The notes under the pieces were generated by a model that worked only from the letters and a program-made list of their open reading frames with translations, searched no databases and had not been told where the DNA came from. This document shows, in pieces, positions 27,489-36,745 of a DNA stretch of 64,000 nucleotides. Source of the DNA: Lentzea terrae (lineage in GTDB: Bacteria > Actinomycetota > Actinomycetes > Mycobacteriales > Pseudonocardiaceae). How positions within the stretch are numbered: position 1 is the stretch's first letter; each line of letters begins with the position of its first letter. The stretch lies in assembly GCF_003265345.1 (NCBI RefSeq), contig NZ_QFWW01000026.1, positions 457,778 to 521,777 of the forward strand, given 5' to 3'. A program made the translations under genes and the position numbers.

Positions 27489-28742
27489 ATGGGTGGGACA
27501 CGGCGCTATCGACTTGCCGCCGGAGTGGGAGCCGCGGTGCTCGCGGCAGGAACCCTCACGGCGTGCGGGTCGGGCGACGGCGGCATCACCGTCAACGTCT
27601 ACAAGTATCCCCAGGAGAACTTCCAGGCCATCGTCGACAGCTGCAACTCGAAGGCCGGTGGGCGTTACAAGATCGTCTACAACAAGCTGCCGCGTGAGGC
27701 CGACGGTCAGCGCGAGCAGATGGTGCGCAGACTTGCGGCAGAAGACGACAGCATGGACGTGCTCGGGCTCGACGTCACGTGGACTGCGGAGCTGGCGAAA
27801 GCGGGCTGGATCAAGGAGTTCACCGGCTCGGTCAAGTCGCAGGTGGAGACCGGCACGCTGAAGACGCCGCTCGACACGGCGACCTACGAGGGCAAGTTGT
27901 ACGGAGCGCCGGACAACACGAACGTCCAGCTCCTGTGGTACCGCTCGGATTTGGTGCCCACGCCGCCGAAGACGTGGGACGAGATGATCTCCATGGCCGA
28001 GGCGCTGGTGGCGGAGGGGAAGCCCGGCCGGATCGTGGGGCAGGGCAAGCAGTACGAAGGGCTCGTCGTGCTGTTCAACACCCTCGTGAACTCCAACGGC
28101 GGCACCATCCTCGATGAGAACGGCACCAAGGCCATCATCGACGACAAGGCCGTGCAAGCGTTGGCGGCGTTGAAGAAGCTGGCCACGTCGAAGGCGATCG
28201 ACCCGTCGTTCTCCAACGCGGCCGAGGACAACGCGCGGCTCGCCATGGAAGGCGGCAACGCGGCGTTCCAGCTCAACTGGCCGTACGTCTACGCGGCCGC
28301 GCAGAAGAAGCCGGACTTCGCCAAGAACTTCAAGTGGGCGCCGTACCCCGCGTTCGGTGGTGACGAGGCGAAGGTCACCGTCGGCGGCATCAACTACGCC
28401 GTCAGCAACTACACCACGCACCCGGACGAGTCGTTCGACGCGGTGTTGTGCTTGCGCGGCGCGGAAAGCCAGAAGCTCGCCGCGCTCAAGGACGGTGTGC
28501 CGCCGACCATCGAGGCCGTCTACGACGAGCCCGAGATGGCCGAGGCGTACCCGATGCGCGACGACATCAAGGAGACGCTCAAGAACGCGAGTGTGCGGCC
28601 GCGCACGCCCGCCTACCAGAACGTCTCGACGGTCATCTCCACGATCCTGTCGCCGCCCGCGAGCATCGACCCGCAGGCCACGGCGGACCGGCTGCGCAAG
28701 GAACTGCAGGACGCTCTCGACTCGAAGGGGGTGCTGCCGTGA
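27489..28742 (+). CDS. lpqY: trehalose ABC transporter substrate-binding lipoprotein LpqY
   Basis: A 417-residue extracellular solute-binding lipoprotein. The signal peptide ends in a lipobox with Cys26 (LTAC). The rest is a class I carbohydrate-binding protein (ITVNVYKYPQENFQAIVD; NTLVNSNGGTILDENG; FQLNWPYVYAAAQ). With SugABC it should recapture trehalose released from cell-wall trehalose esters in mycolate-bearing or related bacteria. ATG at 27489 has an AAGGAGG site. The stop overlaps sugA (GTGA). Confidence 0.92.
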   Translation: MGGTRRYRLAAGVGAAVLAAGTLTACGSGDGGITVNVYKYPQENFQAIVDSCNSKAGGRYKIVYNKLPREADGQREQMVRRLAAEDDSMDVLGLDVTWTAELAKAGWIKEFTGSVKSQVETGTLKTPLDTATYEGKLYGAPDNTNVQLLWYRSDLVPTPPKTWDEMISMAEALVAEGKPGRIVGQGKQYEGLVVLFNTLVNSNGGTILDENGTKAIIDDKAVQALAALKKLATSKAIDPSFSNAAEDNARLAMEGGNAAFQLNWPYVYAAAQKKPDFAKNFKWAPYPAFGGDEAKVTVGGINYAVSNYTTHPDESFDAVLCLRGAESQKLAALKDGVPPTIEAVYDEPEMAEAYPMRDDIKETLKNASVRPRTPAYQNVSTVISTILSPPASIDPQATADRLRKELQDALDSKGVLP

Positions 28743-29701
28743 GTCACGCGACCACAGAAGACACGGCGACGACCGGGACAGCGCCGGAGAAATCCGTTGC
28801 CCCCAAGAAGAAAGCCGCGCTGAGCGAGGGCAAGAGGGCCGAGCGCAAGCTCGGCTGGCTGCTCTGCGCGCCGGCCGCGCTCACCATGATCGCGGTGACC
28901 GGCTGGCCGATCCTCTACTCGCTGCTGCTGTCGATGCAGCGGTTCGACCTGAAGTTCCCGGACCGCACCGAGTGGATCTGGTTCGACAACTACGTCACAG
29001 TGCTCAGCAACCCGTACTGGTGGAACGCGGTGTGGGTGACGGTGCTGCTCACCGTGGTCACGGTCGCGGTCGAACTCGTGCTCGGCATGGCGCTCGCGCT
29101 GATCATGCACCGGGCGCTGGTCGGTCGCGGCATCGTCAGGACGACGACGCTGATCCCGTACGGCATCGTCACGGTCGTGGCCGCGTTCTCCTGGCGCTTC
29201 GCCTGGACGCCCGGCACCGGCTACCTCGCCGAGGCGCTCGGCGGTGAGCCCGTGCTCACCGAGAAGATCCCGGCGCTGCTGGTCGTGGGTCTCGCGGAGA
29301 TCTGGAAGACCACGCCGTTCATGGCCCTGCTGCTGATGGCAGGCCTCGCGCTCGTGCCGGACGACCTGCTCAAGGCCGCCGCGATGGACGGCGCGAGCGG
29401 GTGGCAGCGGTTCATCAAGATCACCGTGCCGATCATGAAGCCGGCGATCCTGGTGGCACTGCTGTTCCGCACGCTCGACGCGTTCCGCATCTTCGACAAC
29501 CTCTTCGTGCTCACCGCGGGTTCGCAGGGCACGTCGTCGGTGTCGATGCTGACCTACAACAACCTCATCAAGGGCTTGAACCTCGGTATCGGATCGACGA
29601 TGTCGGTGCTGATCTTCATCATGGTCGCGGTCATCGCGTTCGTGTTCATCAAGCTCTTCGGCACCGCTGCTCCCGGCAGCGACGACGGGGGGAAGCGCTG
29701 A
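28739..29701 (+). CDS. sugA: trehalose ABC transporter permease SugA
   Basis: A 320-residue inner-membrane permease with six predicted helices after a 45-residue charged cytosolic N-terminus. The EAA loop that docks with the ATPase reads KAAAMDGASGWQRFIKITVP. It starts in the lpqY stop and its own stop overlaps sugB (ATGA-type), so the operon is tightly coupled. Confidence 0.92.
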   Translation: MSHATTEDTATTGTAPEKSVAPKKKAALSEGKRAERKLGWLLCAPAALTMIAVTGWPILYSLLLSMQRFDLKFPDRTEWIWFDNYVTVLSNPYWWNAVWVTVLLTVVTVAVELVLGMALALIMHRALVGRGIVRTTTLIPYGIVTVVAAFSWRFAWTPGTGYLAEALGGEPVLTEKIPALLVVGLAEIWKTTPFMALLLMAGLALVPDDLLKAAAMDGASGWQRFIKITVPIMKPAILVALLFRTLDAFRIFDNLFVLTAGSQGTSSVSMLTYNNLIKGLNLGIGSTMSVLIFIMVAVIAFVFIKLFGTAAPGSDDGGKR

Positions 29702-30546
29702 TGGCTGGAATCGGAGGAGCCGAGACCACCGGCAAGAGGGTCGGCTGGGGTCTGCTCAACGCGGTCGTCGTGATCTACGCGCTGTTCCCGGTGCTGTGGA
29801 TCGTGTCGCTGTCGTTCAAGTCGTCGAAGACGTTGGCGGACGGCAACTTCATCCCGCGCGAATGGAGCTTCGAGAACTACCAGAACATCTTCTCGACGAC
29901 CGAGTTCACGCGGGCACTGATCAACTCCATCGGCATCGCCCTCATCGCGACCGCGATCGCCGTGGTGTTCGGCACGATGGCCGCCTACGCCATCGCCAGG
30001 CTGGACTTCCCCGGGAAGAACCTGCTGGTCGGCGTCTCGCTGCTGATCGCGATGTTCCCGCAGGTCTCGCTGGTGTCGCCGTTGTTCGAGATCGAGCGCT
30101 CGCTCGGCCTGTTCGACACGTGGCCCGGCCTGATCCTGCCGTACATCACGTTCGCGCTGCCGCTCGCGATCTACACCCTGTCGGCGTTCTTCCGCGAGAT
30201 CCCCTGGGAGCTCGAGAAGGCGGCGAAGATGGACGGTGCGACGCCGGGGCAGGCGTTCCGTCGCGTCATCGCGCCGCTGGCCGCACCGGGCGTGTTCACG
30301 ACGGCGATCCTGGTGTTCATCTTCTGCTGGAACGACTTCCTGTTCGCGATCTCGCTCACCTCGACCGAGCAGTCGCGGACCGTGCCGGTGGCGCTGTCGT
30401 TCTTCACCGGCAGCTCGCAGTTCGAGGACCCGGCCGGCTCGATCGCGGCGGCCGCCGTCGTGATCACCATCCCGATCATCCTCTTCGTGTTGTTCTTCCA
30501 GCGCCGCATCGTCGCGGGCCTGACCTCCGGCGCCGTCAAGGGGTGA
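29701..30546 (+). CDS. sugB: trehalose ABC transporter permease SugB
   Basis: A 281-residue MalG-type permease with six predicted helices. The EAA motif is EKAAKMDGATPGQAFRRVI. It forms the membrane channel with SugA. It shares one base with the sugA stop and is followed 8 bases later by sugC. Confidence 0.92.
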   Translation: MAGIGGAETTGKRVGWGLLNAVVVIYALFPVLWIVSLSFKSSKTLADGNFIPREWSFENYQNIFSTTEFTRALINSIGIALIATAIAVVFGTMAAYAIARLDFPGKNLLVGVSLLIAMFPQVSLVSPLFEIERSLGLFDTWPGLILPYITFALPLAIYTLSAFFREIPWELEKAAKMDGATPGQAFRRVIAPLAAPGVFTTAILVFIFCWNDFLFAISLTSTEQSRTVPVALSFFTGSSQFEDPAGSIAAAAVVITIPIILFVLFFQRRIVAGLTSGAVKG

Positions 30547-30554
30547 GCTGACAA

Positions 30555-31739
30555 ATGGCAGAGATCGTTCTGGACAAGGTGAGCAAGAGGTATCCCGACG
30601 GCGCGCTCGCCGTGCAGGAGGTCAACCTCGAGATCGCCGACGGCGAGTTCATCATCCTGGTCGGGCCGTCCGGCTGCGGGAAGTCCACCACCCTCAACAT
30701 GATCGCGGGCCTGGAGGACATCACCGAGGGCGAGCTGCGCATCGGCGGGCAGCGCGTCAACGAGAAGGCGCCGAAGGACCGCGACATCGCGATGGTGTTC
30801 CAGTCCTACGCGCTCTACCCGCACATGACGGTGAAGGAGAACATGGCCTTCCCGTTGCGGCTGGCCAAGGTCGACAACGCGACCGTCGAGCGCAAGGTGA
30901 GCGAGGCGGCCGAGATCCTGGACCTCACGCAACATCTTGAGCGCAAACCGTCCAACCTGTCCGGTGGTCAGCGGCAGCGCGTCGCGATGGGGCGCGCGAT
31001 CGTGCGCAACCCCAAGGCGTTCCTCATGGACGAACCACTGTCCAATCTGGACGCAAAGCTGCGCGTGCAGATGCGCACCTCGGTGTCGCGCCTGCAGAAG
31101 CAGCTGGGCACGACCACCGTCTACGTGACGCACGACCAGACCGAGGCGATGACCCTCGGCGACCGGGTCGTCGTCATGCGCGGCGGTGTCGTGCAGCAGA
31201 TCGGCGCGCCGCAGTTCCTCTACGAGCACCCGGCGAACCTGTTCGTCGCGGGCTTCATCGGCTCGCCGTCGATGAACTTCGTGCCGGCGACGCTGGAGAA
31301 CGGCTCGCTGCGCTCGGTCCTCGGCGACTGCACGCTGACGGACCGGGTGCGGCAACTGGTGGAGGGTGCCGACGCGCCCCGCGAGGTGATCATGGGCATC
31401 CGCCCTGAGCACTTCGAGGACGCTGCTCTCGTGGACGCCGCCGTGCTGGCGGCCGGCGGCAAGTTCACCTCCCAGGTGGACGTGCTGGAGTCGATGGGCT
31501 CGGACAAGTACGCCTACTTCAACCTCACCGGTGAGCAGGCGGCGTCGGCCGAGCTGCAGGAACTGGCGGCGGACGCGGGATCGGACGACGTGCCGGGTGA
31601 CGGCATCTCGCTCGTGACGCGGTTGTCGTCGGCGTCCGGCGCGGTGGAGGGAGCCTCGGCGGACATCTGGTTCGACGCGGACAAGGTGCAGCTCTTCGAC
31701 CCGTCCAGCGGCAGGAACCTGACCTACACGGAACGGTGA
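30555..31739 (+). CDS. sugC: trehalose ABC transporter ATPase SugC
   Basis: A 394-residue MalK/UgpC-type ATPase. Walker A is GPSGCGKST (37-45), the signature LSGGQ is at 135-139, and Walker B ends with Asp159-Glu160. The C-terminal third has the OB-fold regulatory domain (MGIRPEHFED). It energises SugAB. An intrinsic terminator follows 14 bases after the stop, ending the operon. Confidence 0.94.
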   Translation: MAEIVLDKVSKRYPDGALAVQEVNLEIADGEFIILVGPSGCGKSTTLNMIAGLEDITEGELRIGGQRVNEKAPKDRDIAMVFQSYALYPHMTVKENMAFPLRLAKVDNATVERKVSEAAEILDLTQHLERKPSNLSGGQRQRVAMGRAIVRNPKAFLMDEPLSNLDAKLRVQMRTSVSRLQKQLGTTTVYVTHDQTEAMTLGDRVVVMRGGVVQQIGAPQFLYEHPANLFVAGFIGSPSMNFVPATLENGSLRSVLGDCTLTDRVRQLVEGADAPREVIMGIRPEHFEDAALVDAAVLAAGGKFTSQVDVLESMGSDKYAYFNLTGEQAASAELQELAADAGSDDVPGDGISLVTRLSSASGAVEGASADIWFDADKVQLFDPSSGRNLTYTER

Positions 31740-31753
31740 ATTCTCGTTTTCCG

Positions 31754-31790
31754 GGCCGCCTTCCCCGCACGGGGAAGGCGGCCTCTTTTG
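31754..31790 (+). terminator. intrinsic terminator of lpqY-sugABC
   Basis: A perfect 13-base stem (31754-31766 against 31771-31783) with a GCAC loop is followed by TCTTTT. Confidence 0.9.
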
Positions 31791-32008
31791 TCACTCGATC
31801 GGATTAGGCCTAAAGCCCTTGGTCCGGACGGGCTGACCAGTCGGGGCCAACTGCCGGGCAGAACTCGGTTCGCCATTGGGCGCTCGGCAGCGACATCTCA
31901 TCGAAACATCCGATCCATCGCTCCGGTTCGTCCGCACGCTTGTCGAAGGCGGGTACAGGACCACAGGGGGGTTCCGGGGAACCGCCGCCGAGTGAAAGAG
32001 AGCGCGCA

Positions 32009-32896
32009 ATGGGGATCCTGGACGGAAAAGCGGTAGTCATCACGGGGGCCGGCCGCGGCTTGGGTGAGGCCTACGCGATGCACGCTGCCCTCGCGGGTGC
32101 ATCGGTGGTGGTCAACGACAACGACGGCGACCTGGCAGAACGGGTCGCGGAGCACATCCGCGGGTACGGCGGCCGTGCCGTCGCCTCGACCCACACGGTC
32201 GCCGACCCGAGCGAAGCAGCCAAGATCGTCGACCTGTGCGTCGACGAATTCGGCCGCATCGACGGCCTGGTGAACAACGCGGGCCTGAACTACGAGACCG
32301 CGCCGTGGGAAGACGATCCCGAGACGATCAAGCACGTGGTCGAGGTGAACGTCCTCGGCGTCATCTACGTCGGAATCGCGGCGATGCGGGCGATGCGCGG
32401 CTTCGGCGGCGGTTCCATCATCAACATTTCGTCCGGCGCCTCCTTCGGTCAGCGCAAACTCGCCACCTATTCCGCGACCAAGGGCGCGGTGGCCTCGTTG
32501 AGCTACTCGTGGGCCCTCGACCTCGAGTCGGAAGGCATCCGCGTCAACGCCGTGTGCCCGGTCGCGCACACGCGGATGGTGTGGAAGTCGGAACGCTCCC
32601 TGCGCGCCATTCCAGCCGACCGGACGCCGGGCAAGGTGGCGCCGCTCGTGCTGTTCCTGCTCTCGGACCGCGCCGAGGGCATCACCGGTCAGGTCATCCG
32701 CTGCAACGGGCGTCAGCTGCACATCGTGGGGCAGCCGTACTTCAAGCAGCCGATCCTGGAGAGCGACAACTGGGACACCGCTTCGGTGGAGCGGGCGTTC
32801 ACGGGCGTGCTGCAGGCCCACCTCGAACCGTACGGGCTGGAGAAGAGGATGCCTCCCCGGCTGCGTGCGCTGGTGGAGCCTTCGCAGACCGCCTAG
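32009..32896 (+). CDS. short-chain dehydrogenase/reductase
   Basis: A 295-residue NAD(P)-dependent oxidoreductase. The cofactor loop TGAGRGLG is at 12-19, NNAG at 89-92, and the catalytic Ser141/Tyr154/Lys158 set (YSATK) is intact. The C-terminus is about 45 residues longer than a minimal SDR. Asp at the end of the second strand (VVNDND) favours NAD. ATG at 32009 follows GAAAGAGAG. A 14-base palindrome (31970-31983) lies 25 bases upstream and could be an operator. Substrate unknown. Confidence 0.9.
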   Translation: MGILDGKAVVITGAGRGLGEAYAMHAALAGASVVVNDNDGDLAERVAEHIRGYGGRAVASTHTVADPSEAAKIVDLCVDEFGRIDGLVNNAGLNYETAPWEDDPETIKHVVEVNVLGVIYVGIAAMRAMRGFGGGSIINISSGASFGQRKLATYSATKGAVASLSYSWALDLESEGIRVNAVCPVAHTRMVWKSERSLRAIPADRTPGKVAPLVLFLLSDRAEGITGQVIRCNGRQLHIVGQPYFKQPILESDNWDTASVERAFTGVLQAHLEPYGLEKRMPPRLRALVEPSQTA

Positions 32897-32902
32897 CTCG
32901 GT

Positions 32903-32949
32903 GGATAGAAGTGTTGCCACCTGATCGTCGGGTGGCAACACTTCTATCC
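32903..32949. terminator. bidirectional hairpin between convergent genes
   Basis: A perfect 19-base stem (32903-32921 against 32931-32949) with a 9-base loop lies between the ends of the SDR and ArsR genes. No U-tract is present, but position and strength suit termination or 3'-end protection for both transcripts. Confidence 0.7.
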
Positions 32950-32963
32950 GTGGCCGAGGTCGT

Positions 32964-33260
32964 TCATGGGGTCTCCAGTCGCGGTGCGGCGAGGTGGTCG
33001 CGCCAGAAGCGGCGGTACGGGGTGATCCAGTCGTCGATGCGTTGCAGGCCATCGGGTTTGAGGGCGTAGATGCGGCGCTGGCCGTCTGGGCGGACCTCGA
33101 CCAGGCCCACCTCGCGCAACACGCGGAGGTGGCGCGACACGGCGGGCTGGGTCAGGGTCGGCAAGCTGTCGACGAGTTCGCCCGCGGTGCGGTCGCGTTC
33201 GGCCAGCAGGCCCAGCAGGTGGCGGCGGTTGGGTTCGGCCGCGGCCTCGAAGACGTCCAC
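32964..33260 (-). CDS. ArsR-family transcriptional regulator
   Basis: A 98-residue winged-helix repressor. The HTH is TAGELVDSLPTLTQPAVSRHLRVL and the wing is VRPDGQRRIYAL. It lacks the metal-binding ELCVCDL motif, so it is probably a non-metal ArsR, of the kind often next to AHSA1/START genes. It starts at GTG 33260. The gap to the divergent SMI1-like gene contains an AT-rich palindrome that is its likely operator. Confidence 0.85.
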   Translation of the reverse strand: MDVFEAAAEPNRRHLLGLLAERDRTAGELVDSLPTLTQPAVSRHLRVLREVGLVEVRPDGQRRIYALKPDGLQRIDDWITPYRRFWRDHLAAPRLETP

Positions 33261-33279
33261 GAACGGAAGATAACGCCAG

Positions 33280-33291
33280 GCTTATATAAGC
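33280..33291. promoter_or_regulatory. palindrome between ArsR and SMI1-like genes
   Basis: GCTTATATAAGC is a perfect 12-base palindrome, conspicuously AT-rich for this genome. It lies 20 bases before the arsR-type start and 20 bases before the divergent GTG. It probably is the autoregulatory operator and may overlap a promoter. Confidence 0.5.
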
Positions 33292-33310
33292 GCAAACGTA
33301 TACCAGTGGC

Positions 33311-33848
33311 GTGGACAGTTTGGCGAGGTTGCAAGCGCTGGTCCCGTCACCTGAGCAGCCGCATCTCGGGGAGCGTTCCTGGGAACGGCTCGCTGGCGAG
33401 CTGGGAACGCGGCTTCCGGCCGACTACGTGGCACTGATGGAGATCTACGGCGGCGGGGCGTGGTCGGAGTGGCTGCGGCTGTGGGCCTCGCTCGACCCCG
33501 GTGAGCTGGGGCTTGTGGCGCGGTCGGCGGTGACTCTCGCTGCCGAGCGGGCGGGGAAGGAGACGGTTCCGCAGTACCACCCGTTGCCTCTGTGGGCCGG
33601 AGTCCGGCGGTTGGTTGCCGTTCGGTGACTCGATCGACGGTGACCAGATCGGCTGGCTCACGTCCGGCTCGCCGGACGAGTGGCGGTTGCAGCTCGTGCC
33701 GCGGCACGCTGAGCAGGGGCCTCCGTTGTCCGAACCCCTCGCCGACGTGTTGCTGGGGTGGCTGCAGGGGCGCCTGCGGGTGGCGGGGCTGTACCGGTTC
33801 GACAAGGACGAGCTGGCGGACGCCGCCACGTTCTGGTCACCGAGCTAG
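33311..33848 (+). pseudogene. SMI1/KNR4-family protein gene with a one-base frameshift
   Basis: The first frame (GTG 33311) gives a normal SMI1/KNR4 N-terminus (LGTRLPADYVALMEIYGGGA) to about 33592. The continuation (WLPFGDSIDGDQIGWLTSG...) lies in the +1 frame and ends at 33848. Removing one G from the GGG at 33593-33596 restores LPLWPESGGWLPFGDS, the expected family core. The joined protein would be about 178 residues. SMI1/KNR4 proteins often act as immunity proteins to polymorphic toxins. This is either a natural frameshift or a homopolymer sequencing error. Confidence 0.72.
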
Positions 33849-33937
33849 TTGATCACCACCTGGGTGGCCGGGTCGTGTTTCAGCACGTCACACGGATGGC
33901 TGCGGAAATTGTCAGACCTGGCTGTCACCATCGGGGC

Positions 33938-34933
33938 ATGGCTGAGCGCAAACCCAGAGTCACCGACTGGCGACTCGTCGTGCAGTCCCGGTTGGACCGG
34001 GTCCGCGCGGATCTGGCTGCGCTCGGACCGTCCGACCCGGTCGATCCCGAGGGCGACGTGTGGCGGCGCACGGCCGTGGAGCAGGCGGCGGTGGTGGACG
34101 CGATGCTCAGCGCCCGGGAGCCGTGGTGGCGGATGGTGCCGTCGTGGTGGTCGGGCTGGCACATCGAACGGGCCTGGCGCGCCCTGCACGAGGCCGAGGT
34201 GGCGGCGATCTCGGCCGAGCGCGGGTTTCTGGGGCGGTTGCCGGGGTTGCAAGCGAGGGTCGCGCAGTACCTGGACGACGACGACCCGCGGCGGCGGGCG
34301 CTGGAGGCGTTGCGGCCGGGGGAGTTCACGCCCGCGGTGGAGCGCGCGATCGTGGTGGACGCGCTGCGGGCGGCCTACGACAACTCGGACTTCGCCCACG
34401 CCGGCTCGCGGGCGTTGCGCAACAAGCTGATCGCGGCCTCGCTGGTGCTGTTCGTCATCAACACGGTGCTGGGCGTCGTGGGCATCGTGAAGCCGGGGAT
34501 CATCCCGCTTTGCGTCGATCCCAAGGAGAACGCGCTGCCGACGGTCTGCCCCGGCGGGACGGCCAAGGCGTCCGGCGTGGACGTGTGGCTGGTGCAGGTG
34601 CTCGGCTCGTTCGGCGCGGTGCTGGCCGCCGTCGTGCTGCTCTTACGCCGCCGGCCATCGCTCTCGCCGTACGTGATGATCGGCTACCAGGCGCTGATCA
34701 AGATCATGCTCGGTGCGGCACTCGCGGTGGTCGGGATTCTGGCGCTCGGAGCCGGTGTCACGAGCGGGTTGATCGGCATACCTTCGGCGGCCGCGCTGCT
34801 GTTGTGGGCGGTCATCTTCGGGTACGCACAACAGATCGGCACTCGGTTGCTGGACAAGTACACCGACGAGGTGCTGGACCAGGCGCGGCCGCTGCCGGAG
34901 GCGCCGGACGGTCCTCGGGTGGCGCCGCGATGA
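33938..34933 (+). CDS. hypothetical membrane protein
   Basis: A 331-residue protein. About 150 cytosolic residues with Trp- and Arg-rich helices (PWWRMVPSWWSGWHIERAW) precede four predicted membrane helices (about 168-188, 220-240, 250-272, 280-300). A loop after the first helix contains a Cys pair that could form a disulfide. It is coupled to a 90-residue partner by an ATGA overlap. No family recognised. Confidence 0.72.
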   Translation: MAERKPRVTDWRLVVQSRLDRVRADLAALGPSDPVDPEGDVWRRTAVEQAAVVDAMLSAREPWWRMVPSWWSGWHIERAWRALHEAEVAAISAERGFLGRLPGLQARVAQYLDDDDPRRRALEALRPGEFTPAVERAIVVDALRAAYDNSDFAHAGSRALRNKLIAASLVLFVINTVLGVVGIVKPGIIPLCVDPKENALPTVCPGGTAKASGVDVWLVQVLGSFGAVLAAVVLLLRRRPSLSPYVMIGYQALIKIMLGAALAVVGILALGAGVTSGLIGIPSAAALLLWAVIFGYAQQIGTRLLDKYTDEVLDQARPLPEAPDGPRVAPR

Positions 34934-35202
34934 GCGTGTCCGAGCGGGTGGCGGCGCGGGTCGGCCGCGACTTCGGTGCCGCGGCGGGTGAGGCCCTCGA
35001 AGCGCTGGCCCTGGCCGAGACCGGCAGCCAGGAGGTGGAGCGGATCCACGCGGCGCTCGTGCTGATGGCGGAGGGCAGCATGGACCGGTTGTGGCAGGCC
35101 GTCGAGCTGAGCGCGCTGGACTGGCGCGACGTGCTCATGAACGGTGGCCTGGCGAACTGGGACTGGCCGGAGGTGCTGGACCGCGAGTTCCCAGAGCCTT
35201 AA
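34930..35202 (+). CDS. small hypothetical protein
   Basis: A 90-residue acidic, all-helical protein (ETGSQEVERIHAALVLMAEG; LDWRDVLMNGGLANWDWPEV). Its ATG overlaps the stop of the preceding membrane protein gene, so it is probably its partner. Its TAA interlocks with that of the convergent ParB-like gene. Confidence 0.7.
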   Translation: MSVSERVAARVGRDFGAAAGEALEALALAETGSQEVERIHAALVLMAEGSMDRLWQAVELSALDWRDVLMNGGLANWDWPEVLDREFPEP

Positions 35203-36059
35203 CCTCGGCGGCCGTGTGACTGCGTTTCCTCGCGCACGGCGTTGATGACGTCAGCGTCCCACCGGTGCGTGCGGATGAGGCGGTACCGCTCCGCCGCCAC
35301 CCACATGTAGGCCTCGGTCTCGGTCCGGTCGCCGATCATGTCCGCCTGCCGCAGCATCGCGACGACGGGCTGGTACTCCTCGGCGTACCAGCGGCGCGCG
35401 ACCTCGCCGCGGTCCAGGAACGAACCCGAGTCCTGCATGAGCCGGAAGCCCCAGGCCTCGATGTGCTCACCGAGCTCGGCGTAGTCCCACGGGTCGGACA
35501 GCACGACGGCGGCACGGGACTCGCCGCTCAACGGCACCCGCTCCAGGAACAACCGCCGGTAGTCCTTCACGATCAGGTCGCCGCGGTACCGGATGCCGGC
35601 GGCGTTCACGCGCGTGATCACCTGGGTCACGTAGGCGTCGATCACCGTCAGGCCCAAAGCGTGCGCCACGGACACGCGGTGGTGCCCGTCGATGATGAAG
35701 TGCAGCTCGCCGATCCGGTACACCTCGATCGGCGGCACGTTCTCACCTCGCCGCGCGGCCAGCGCCAGCCGTTGCCAGCGCTCGCGCACGCGGCCGGAGG
35801 TGGGGCGGAAGCGGCGGTCGAAGTCGCGGGTGCGGTCGACGCTGCCCACGATCGAGTCCAGCCGGATCGACTGCAGGCCGAGGCGCTTCTCGGACACCAT
35901 GCCGAGGGCCTCCACGACCTCGTGGAACGGCAGCATGATGTTCACGTCGTCCGGCTCACGGCGCAGCCAGGCCGCCAGGCGCGACATCACCTGACGACGG
36001 CGGGCCCGCAGGAAGTCGTTCTCGGCGTCGGCCACGGGGAAACCGGTGTCACGTCTCAT
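35199..36059 (-). CDS. ParB-like nuclease-fold protein
   Basis: A 286-residue protein. The central region has the ParB/Srx nucleotide-binding fold: VPPIEVYRIGELHFIIDGHHR then VSVAHALG, with the GHHR box. It lacks the DNA-binding HTH and C-terminal dimer domain of true ParB and is not next to parA, so it is not the chromosome partition protein. Members with this box can be CTPases or nucleases. It overlaps the upstream metallophosphoesterase gene by 11 bases and is co-transcribed with it. Confidence 0.72.
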   Translation of the reverse strand: MRRDTGFPVADAENDFLRARRRQVMSRLAAWLRREPDDVNIMLPFHEVVEALGMVSEKRLGLQSIRLDSIVGSVDRTRDFDRRFRPTSGRVRERWQRLALAARRGENVPPIEVYRIGELHFIIDGHHRVSVAHALGLTVIDAYVTQVITRVNAAGIRYRGDLIVKDYRRLFLERVPLSGESRAAVVLSDPWDYAELGEHIEAWGFRLMQDSGSFLDRGEVARRWYAEEYQPVVAMLRQADMIGDRTETEAYMWVAAERYRLIRTHRWDADVINAVREETQSHGRRG

Positions 36060-36717
36060 CGCGAGCTCCCGAGATGTCCAGCACCTTGTACGGGACCACG
36101 TTCACCACGCGCGTCGAGCCCAGAACCCTGTCCGGCCGCGGTACGCCGTGTGGATGGATGTGGCCGTGCAGCAGCAACGAAGGCTGCAGCCGCGAAACGA
36201 GCGAACCAAGACAAGCGAAGCCCCGGTGCGGTGCGTCGGGTTCGTCGCCGCAGTCCAACGGCGGTGAGTGGGTCAGCAGCACGTCCACGCCACGTCCGTC
36301 CCGCAGCCTGCGCCACCCGGCCAGCCGGGACACCCGGCGGGCGCGGCGGGCCTGCTGCCGTTCCGTCCACTGGTTCGGGCCCTTGTTGTAGCGGATCGAA
36401 CCACCGAGACCGGCGATGCGCAGGCCGGCGACGTCGATCACGCGTTCGTCCGCGTTCACCGCACCGGTTGGACCTGGCCAGCGCACCGGGACACCTGCTT
36501 GGGTCCACAGGCCGCGCACGTTCGAGTAGCCGGAGAGGTCCACGTCGTGGTTGCCGGGGACGAACACCAGCGGCTTGTCCAGCGCGTTGGCCAGGAACTC
36601 CAGGTAGTCGAACGGGAGATCGCCGGCCGCGACGATCAGGTCGACGTCGAACGAGTGCACCTGATCGGTCCACAGCTGTTCGACCACCTCGTCGGCCACC
36701 GCCAGAATCCTGGGCAT
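36049..36717 (-). CDS. metallophosphoesterase
   Basis: A 222-residue calcineurin-type phosphoesterase. Metal-site motifs are visible as AAGDLPFDY, PGNHDVD, THSPP and HGHIHPHG. The first motif reads AVADEVVE rather than the usual DxH, so one ligand may be replaced. ATG at 36717 is the start. The substrate is unknown; operon with the ParB-like gene. Confidence 0.85.
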   Translation of the reverse strand: MPRILAVADEVVEQLWTDQVHSFDVDLIVAAGDLPFDYLEFLANALDKPLVFVPGNHDVDLSGYSNVRGLWTQAGVPVRWPGPTGAVNADERVIDVAGLRIAGLGGSIRYNKGPNQWTERQQARRARRVSRLAGWRRLRDGRGVDVLLTHSPPLDCGDEPDAPHRGFACLGSLVSRLQPSLLLHGHIHPHGVPRPDRVLGSTRVVNVVPYKVLDISGARDET

Positions 36718-36745
36718 CCCAGCAGCGTAATTAAGCTTTCCCCAG

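Noticed and set aside
31788..32036. Short open frames between sugC and the SDR gene
   Set aside because: Arg/Pro-rich, no ribosome site, conflicting with terminator and SDR start.
35199..36059. Chromosome partition protein ParB
   Set aside because: Only the ParB/Srx nucleotide fold is present, without HTH or dimer domain, and no parA or parS is near.
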